Source: Flaveria trinervia
Lineage: Eukaryota > Streptophyta > Magnoliopsida > Asterales > Asteraceae
NCBI GenBank assembly: GCA_025506515.1
Contig: CM046452.1
Location: forward strand, 41,863,874 to 41,927,873
Direction of reading: 5' to 3'
DNA length: 64,000 bases
Positions within the stretch are counted from its first letter, which is position 1. Each line of letters opens with the position of its first letter. Shown piece after piece: positions 57,401 through 64,000 of this stretch. The notes beneath the pieces were generated by a model. It made no database searches. It worked only from the letters and a program-made list of their open reading frames with translations, and was not told where the DNA came from. A program made the translations under genes and the position numbers.

Positions 57401-60105
57401 TTAGTTACATTTTGAAACCCAATCCTTACCTATCTTGGGCTCATTAAGTGAAACAGAAGTTAATGTAACAGTAATAGATCCTATGGTTGTGCTAGGAGCA
57501 TCTTCAGCTATTGTTGATGGAAAATTTTGAGTTCCTTGGTCTTTCTTAGACTTTCACACCACCTTTGGAGTCATGGACTTGACCTTCAACACTTCATAAG
57601 CTTTTGATACTTTGGAAATTTTGATGACTGAATCTTCTGAAGATTCTACAGACACTACAGCATACTTCAGTGCTTCGGAAGTATTCCTTTCTTTCGAGAC
57701 CAACTTTTCTTCCGAAGGCAATTTTCCACTTGCCTTCTTCTTAGATTTGGAGCTTCCAAAGGAAACAGATTTTCCTTCCAAAGCTCAAATCTTCTTAGAA
57801 CTATTGGAAGTCCTTGGTTTTATCATGTAAAGAGTACCCTTGGGATTGTATGGACAATCCTTAGCAAGATGAGCAGTACTCACACATGACACATTCCATT
57901 CTCTTCTTCCCAAGAGCCTTCTTCTGGGAATAAGACTGACTTGGTCACATCCCTTCTCCACCTTCATCCTTGTAGATGCTGAAACAGTCCTTTTGGGCTA
58001 GGAACTGTTATTGGAGTTTGATGGTCCAACCTGTGTAGCAGTGGTACACAGTAGATCAATCTTCTTCTTGGTAGTGAAATGATTTGAACAAGAACCAGAA
58101 CTCTTAGCAGAAGAGTAAGGTTGATGTCTTCAGTGTTTATTACTTCAAATCCTGCAGAGATGAAAACTTGCTTCTGCTTGGAGTCAAAAGTAGCCTTGAT
58201 CTCTTGGGCTTTCCTTGCTTTTCTTTTGCTCTTCCTGATCAAGTTCTTTCTCATTGACTGGTCATCACAGTCTTTTTCTTCTCCTCAGAAGGATAATGGC
58301 CCTTCTTAGAATCCTCCTCTTCACTCTTCTTAGAGGAATTCTTCACTATCACTTCTTCATCCTCTTCACTCAAAGGATCTATGAGAGGAAGCTCATCTTC
58401 ACAAGTTCCACATCTAGGAGATCTTACTGACAAGATTGTGTGTGGAGGAGCTATCTCATTTGATCCTAGTCCCTGTTTATTTTGATAGCACACCTTGTTG
58501 TGTAGGGATGAGGATATCATGTTCTTGAAGGTCTCTTTTTCAAGAACACATTTGTCTGCCCTGGCTTTGCTGATCACAAGCTCAGCCTAGCACTTAGTTA
58601 GCTTGGTTATGAGATCTTTGATCTGATCCTAAAATCTGTGTACTCATGTTTTAGAACTGAAATAGTTTTCTCTAAGTCTTCTATCTTCAATTTATAATCA
58701 TTTTCAAACTTTCTAAAATCAGCTTTTAAAATGTTTAAGGACTCAAGATCAGATCTCATTTCTAATTTATAAGACCTGTATCTATTAACTTTAGCAATGA
58801 ATTTAGGGGTACAGAGATGTTCCAATACCTTGGATTCATCATGATCTACCATTAGTGCTTGGTTTGCAGAAGCATCTTCCACTTGAAAACTACAGTCAAA
58901 GCCTCCTTCTTCAACAGCAACAACAGCTTGCTTCTTTGGCTTCTCATTCTGGGGAGCTTTGTCAGTGTAGTTGGGTCTGGCCACCATTTGTTCTAGGTGC
59001 CTTACACTCCCTGGCAAAATGGCCCATCAATTTACAGTTGTAACACTTGACTTTGCCTTGTCTAGGCCAAACTATCCACTGGTTGCATTGCTTGGAAAAT
59101 TCCTTCCTATCCTCTTGTAGAACTTCTTGGCTCTATGAGTGAGAAGAGCCATCTGCTGGACTATCTCCTTGTACTCTAGATCATCTGGATGGATACATTC
59201 CAGGTCTTTAGGGTGAAAAGAAAGCTACCATAACTTTCATCAGAAGACACAAAGGCTGAGAAGAATTGTCTCTTGGAATGGGCTTTCTTGAGTGTAGTTC
59301 TCTCTTGGTGTCTCTCGAAAGGTGATGAAAGGACCCTTTGGTGAGTTGTCAGGGTAGCATATGAGATGATGTTGGGGTTCTATCTATCTCTTTCAACCAT
59401 ATGTAGGGCTGAGCCCATTTGACTGTTGGATTTGCTAGATGAACCTTGCATGTCCATCTCCATCTAGTAGCCATTGAGAATCCCATATAACTCTGTCAGA
59501 GTAAGAATTTTGATATTTTCAGTCCTCTTGATCACCACACAGTAGTGTGTCCACTGCCTAGGAAGTGAGGACATGAACTTTCTTACAATGTCCCTATTCT
59601 CAAGAGGAACTCCTCCATCCATAAGGGTATCCACAATCTCAACATACTAGAATATTGTTGAGTCATGGTTTCACCTGTTTTGAAGGTGAAGTTTTCAAAC
59701 TGTTGCTTCAGGAGATTCTTCTTGTTTTCCTTGGCTTAAGAGGAACCCTCATACATCAGTTTCAGTGCATCCCGCAACTATTAGTTGTTTTGCATTTCTT
59801 GAAACCTCTGTATACAGAGTTTGGAAAAGCATTCTGAAGGGCTGTCATGGCTTTTCTATCAATCTCTACTCTCTTCCTATCTTCATCAGAGTAGTTTGCC
59901 ATAGCCTTGGGGATCATACCAGCACCAGTAGCAGAGGGGGTGCTAGGTATGTAAGGTCCATTCTCAATAGACTCCCACATTCTTGAGTCTAGAGACCTGA
60001 TGAAACCTTCCATTCTCAGGCACTAGGTGTCAAAGTCATCAAGAGTGATCAGGGGGACTTGTTTATGGTTCCAGTTTCTATATCAGTCTTGGAAATGCCT
60101 GCCAT
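57401..60105 (-). pseudogene. gag: gag of element 5, broken
   Basis: The ATG at 60105 reads MAGISKTDIETGTINKSPLI; a TAG at 60025-60023 lies before MEGFIRSLDSRMWESIENGP (60013 on). The segment to 59762 ends ALQNAFPNSVYRGFKK, which is where element 3 is cut. The capsid-like part (59760-59400) is frameshifted. A zinc knuckle CYNCKLMGHFAREC-like sequence lies at about 58998-59050. A coiled-coil-like region follows (59017-58251), then a second knuckle (about 57850-57905) damaged by a small deletion, then a Lys/Ser-rich tail with CTTCSGAAG words (57670-57720). Provides the best N-terminus for family D gag in this window. Confidence 0.84.
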
Positions 60106-60175
60106 TTGAAAAGTTGAGTATTTTTGTGTGTGAGGGATCTTAAGATGGTGAGATCTTATATCAAGAGCCTTGAAA

Positions 60176-60187
60176 GCTTTGATACCA
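60176..60187 (-). other. Primer binding site of element 5
   Basis: The minus strand reads TGGTATCAAAGC, one mismatch from TGGTATCAGAGC, two bases inside the LTR. Confidence 0.88.
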
Positions 60188-60189
60188 AA

Positions 60190-60981
60190 TGTAGGAGCGG
60201 TGAAGGGGGTTACTTACAACACCACAAAACAAAGAGGAGAGCAACTTAACTAATCAAACAGTAAACTGATTAACCACAATAAGACACTAAGAACACAAGT
60301 AATGTAAGAGACAGAACATAAGAGCAAGATACACAAGTGTATGGTTTTAAGAAGCAGTATATTTCTTTTTCTATATTCTATTACAAGTGTTACAATGCAT
60401 AAAGGAAAGATACAAGAACATGAGATACTTATACTACATCCTACAGTCGGCTATACTATGAAAGCCAGCTGGATACAATTGACTAGACACAAACAAAATC
60501 AATTGTAGAGTCAAACGGCAGATTGCCTTTTGACTAGTGACTATGACATGCCATAGCACACATCCTTATCTATTACAAAAAGGATAAAGTACATGAAGTA
60601 GAAAGTTACAGACTCAAGACCTCAATGTACAATTACCAAAAGCATAGACCTTTTCACCAACTCATGTAAGTTGGTGACTTTATAGAGTCGTAGCGGAAAG
60701 GGGTCCAGCTTTATAGAAAAGTACATCAGATAAAGCATGTTACTAAAAGTCTTCGGAAGAAATCTGTCTTCAAGAGTTGAGGCTTCGGAAGACTTTGTCT
60801 CTGAAGCTTCAAAAGACTTCATCTTTGGCTTTGGAAGATATTGGTCTTGACTTTGGAAGATTTCACACTTAGAGTATTTCTGTTGCATGTGTGAAACTTC
60901 CGAAACATTCTTCTTCAGTACTTGTGCAGCATGCATGCAGAAAGACTTGGTTGCTTCAGCCTCTTATACATATTCTCTACA
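60190..60981 (-). repeat. 5' LTR of element 5 (792 bp)
   Basis: Plus-strand reading TGTAGGAGCG ... CTCTACA; aligns with the LTRs of element 3. CTTCGGAAG-type motifs at about 60750-60905. A TATACTATG-like word near 60430-60440 may be part of the promoter. Confidence 0.9.
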
Positions 60982-61267
60982 GGTGGTTTCCTTTAGAGCC
61001 CGTATGAGGAGTTTTTTTTCAAGTTGTATTTTCTTACATCTATGTTTATGATGTTTCTTTATTGATTTGAATTGTGTACTTAGAGTTTTTAGCTCTTTGT
61101 TAGCCCTCTATTACTATTTAGATAAATATGAATATTTGTTTTCCGTCAAAAAAATTTAGAGTAGGAAGATAGGTTAGACATAAATTGACTAATTAAAATT
61201 ATTATATATAACACGCATATTTAAGTTATAAATAATAATATATAAAAAATGATAATTTTTATTCATA

Positions 61268-61309
<42 letters not shown>

Positions 61310-61618
61310 TATATATATTATATATATATATATATATATATTTGTATATAGTGCATGATTTTAACTTTTTTATATTAACTATATAATTATAACGGTATGA
61401 AGAGTTATATATATGCATGTCTAACAATAACATTTTATAATAAATTTAATATGTCTTGTTAATGATATTGTAAAAGAATAATCGAAGTGAAATGTACTTT
61501 TAATAAATAGATAAATAAAATAAAATAAAAAGGTCTACTTTTTAAAAATTTTGAGTAAAAATGTATCACATGAACACAACATGTGTGAACGAATTTTGAT
61601 TCCAATATTGTGTGATTA
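60982..61618. other. AT-rich flank with (TA)n microsatellite
   Basis: Contains a (TA)n tract at 61270-61341 with two small interruptions. Otherwise no ORF or repeat seen. This is the DNA into which element 5 inserted. Confidence 0.7.
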
Positions 61619-61627
61619 TAGAATTTA
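61619..61627. other. 9-bp target site duplication, left
   Basis: TAGAATTTA; the right copy at 62795-62803 is TAGAATTAA, 8 of 9 identical. Confidence 0.65.
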
Positions 61628-62794
61628 GAATTAATTAGGCAAATGGTCAATATGGCTTATTTAAAAAAATTAATATTTTTGGATACTAAGAGTTTCAAGT
61701 AACGGGTATGAGTATTGTGCTTTTAATTTGTCACAAGTTTAAGTATTAATGTTAACATATTTTGATTTTCTATTAAATTTGAATAAAATGACCAAAATAC
61801 CCTTTGAATGACTAATTTGTGTAACTACCTCTATCTTATTATTTCAAGGACCATTTTTGTAAAAAACTATAAAAGAAAAAGAAAACCTCACTCAACCCCA
61901 CACCCACCCACCCTCGTCTACCTTAAGTCTAACCACCACCACTATCATTCTGTTTGCCACCCCTTTCCTCCTCTAACATCATCAGCCACCATCTTGTTTA
62001 GATGAAGCCACAACCAAATGAACCCATTTCCCCCACCTTGGTGACACCACCTCCAATCGCTATCGTGGTGCCACAGTACCAAGCAAACCGTGGTTCATTC
62101 ACCTTCGATGACACGCCTCTAATCACTTCGGTGAGTACTAAACGGATGTGAGCCCAACCAACACAAACCTATGTCACAATCTTATTCTCAAAATCCTTAA
62201 AACCTAAAGCTTTATATCAAAACCCTAAAACCTAAATTAAACATTACCTAATTAGGGATTCTTAATGTTAGGGCTTATAGGCAAAGCTTTGAACGTGGTG
62301 ACTAAACCTACAGGATTATTGTTCGATGTTGATGATGGTGGTGGTGAGCCGGTGATGATGCGATGACGATGATGAAATGGTGGTGGTGGCGGCAGTTGGT
62401 GATGGTGACGGGTGGTTGTCAATTGATGGTACTAGTGGCGGTGGAGGGTGGTAGAAGGCTAGTAGTCACTAGTTAGTGGCAGGTGGTCAAACGATGAAGA
62501 TAGTGTTGGGGTTGCTTCATTTAAGTCTATAAAAGTTTACTTTAATTTTTATATATACACAAACAATCCCTTTTATATATTGAATTACACATACGGTCCC
62601 TTTAGTTGCACTAATAGCCCTTGTAAAGTAAAATAACCAAAATGTCCTTAGTTTAATAAAAAAGTTAACGTCTGTTAGTGTTAGTACTTTAATCATTACA
62701 AATTGAAAATACAAACCCGAATCCTGTAGTTAAAACTCTTAGTACCCAAATGTTTATTTTGAATATACACAATGACCATTTGCGTAATTAACTC
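61628..62794. mobile_element. Mutator-like element with long terminal inverted repeats, nonautonomous
   Basis: The left end (61628-61870) and the right end (about 62520-62794) are reverse complements over roughly 250 bp with mismatches and small indels. Both outer ends read GA-TTAATTA-GCAAATGGTCA, and shared inner words include TACTAAGAGTTT. Nine-base near-identical duplications flank it, the hallmark of MULEs. The centre (61880-62510) is richer in G and C, with CCACCACC on the left and GGTGGTGG on the right, possibly captured sequence or an extension of the inverted repeat. No transposase is encoded. Confidence 0.72.
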
Positions 62795-62803
62795 TAGAAT
62801 TAA
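62795..62803. other. 9-bp target site duplication, right
   Basis: TAGAATTAA, matching the left copy at 61619-61627 except for one base. Confidence 0.65.
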
Positions 62804-64000
62804 TTATTCAAATAAGTTATGAAAAACGTTTGCAAATGTTTACATATCAATTATTCCGAAAATAAGAATACAGCAATTAATTATAAATGTTTATTTTAGT
62901 ACATATGGATCTGATATATATACAAGTTTTATTCTAGTAACGACACGTGAACGAAGCTTAAGTGGCAATGAGATGGATTGCCTAGAAAAATAACATGTGT
63001 CTTAATATTTTGATTTATTAGATGTGGGTTCAAAGGATTTAATCAAAACGCGTTTGTGATAGGAGTTGTTAGTAGTGTGGGTTTTGAACATGTTGGCTCT
63101 AGTTTAAATTCTATTGTTTGTAAAAAAAATATTTTTTTATAGTTTCTTTGTTTTTTTTAACTTTCTTTCCAATTACTTCTATTGTCTTTTTATAGCATTT
63201 TTTTCATAGCATTTTTTCGTTTACAATGTCAAGCCTTGCTTAGCCTTTGTTTATGACACAACATACTATGTATGTTATTCTTTTTTATTTATATTGAATC
63301 ATTATAACTTCATATGTTTCTTTTATGTACATATGTCTTTTATGTACGTATACTTTTTTTTATATACTTGCATTTCTTTTATGTGTTTAACCACGTTAAT
63401 GTCATGCTTAATTAAGTGCACAAACCCACTATATCATGCGGGGCCTAATCCCTAGCTTCCCAAAACTAATAAAATATATTCTCATGTTCGTTAGAAAACA
63501 CCTAGTCTATGTGACTATATCCTACAACATATCAAACATAGGTTAACTCGGTGCTATCTTGGATCGTAAATAGTGTCAAAATCTGTTTTAAGTGTCTAAT
63601 CTTTTTTGTTTGAAGTATTTTGAAGATGGATGATTGTGAGTATTGTTGAAACTTGTTTCCTCAAACAACCATAATCATACCTCTATAAGATAACTAGAAG
63701 TGAAGAACAAAAAGGATTATAATAGCTTTTAGGCATCTGAATCATATTAGAACCTGAACCCAAAGCAAATGATTCCATATCATCAACAAAAATATATAAC
63801 TCCTAAATAGTTAGCTATACATTGTCCAGATGAATTCAAGTACTAAAAAAGAAACATAGTTAACCAAGTTTTTTTAAACAAAAAACACTGAAAACCGATC
63901 CAAAACCATGATGTCGTTAACCTTAGCCGTTCACCCAAACTACATGACTTCACTCGGGTTTTCAGTGGCCACAAATTTCATCACTAAATGTATCAAGAAG
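62804..64000. other. AT-rich intergenic DNA, no gene seen
   Basis: No supported ORF. The only structure noted is a small inverted repeat, CACTGAAAACC near 63877 and GGTTTTCAGTG near 63957. Confidence 0.5.

Larger units (their letters stand above)
56610..60981 (-). mobile_element. Element 5, right part: 5' LTR, gag, protease and start of integrase
   Basis: Continues the element at 12926-19556. On the minus strand: 5' LTR (60981-60190), primer binding site, gag, protease, GAG-pre-integrase, and integrase up to the insertion of element 2. About 11 kb of element 5 remain in total. The bases outside the LTR are GGTGG (60982-60986); the partner is lost with the 3' end. Confidence 0.9.

Noticed and set aside
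61808..62005. Coding exon in the right flank
   Set aside because: Lies inside the long-TIR element, is short, and has no recognisable domain or codon pattern.
63860..63975. Small inverted repeat as a transposon
   Set aside because: An 11-bp match about 80 bp apart in AT-rich DNA without duplication at its sides; likely chance.

Overview
The window is repeat-rich, AT-rich plant nuclear DNA, most likely from a eudicot. The accessory ORFs remind me of proteins annotated in Asteraceae genomes, but that is memory, not a search. About 57 of the 64 kb is Ty1/copia LTR retrotransposon of the Sirevirus (SIRE/Maximus) type: gag with CCHC knuckles, then protease, integrase, reverse transcriptase and RNase H in Copia order, YVDDII reverse transcriptase, and an extra ORF between pol and the 3' LTR. 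Every coding region is broken by stops and frameshifts. I found no intact host gene, rRNA, tRNA or CRISPR.

Layout. Element 1 (family B, minus strand) fills 1-9716; its 5' LTR is 8979-9716 and its 3' end lies left of the window. Then comes 3.2 kb of AT-rich DNA (9717-12925) with a 101-bp tandem repeat, TA microsatellites and an inverted repeat. Element 5 (family D, minus strand) lies at 12926-19556 and resumes at 56610-60981. It is split inside integrase by element 2 (family B, plus strand, 19553-56609). Element 2 is split twice by family D-type elements on the minus strand: element 3 (28772-40438, perfect 5-bp duplication GAGTC) between pol and the accessory ORF, and element 4 (43997 to about 55861) near the end of the accessory ORF. 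The order of insertion is therefore element 5, then element 2, then elements 3 and 4. The right flank (60982-64000) holds a 1.17-kb Mutator-like element with long terminal inverted repeats and a near-perfect 9-bp duplication.

Most interesting signal. Each family carries its own short palindrome in many copies: CAGTCGnnCGACTG-like in family B, CTTCSGAAG in family D. The copies are clustered in the LTR and again just upstream of the accessory ORF, and in family B also in the leader before gag. In family B the second cluster is followed by a TATA box and a candidate leader intron (AG|GT donor, TACTAAC branch site, acceptor one base before the ATG). A separate array of four GGTCACCTCAGATGTGACC-type hairpins lies between pol and that cluster. 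The accessory ORF product has no visible membrane segment but has basic, nuclear-signal-like clusters. I infer a two-promoter design in which gag-pol and the accessory ORF share lineage-specific palindromic sites, possibly bound by an element-encoded or host factor.
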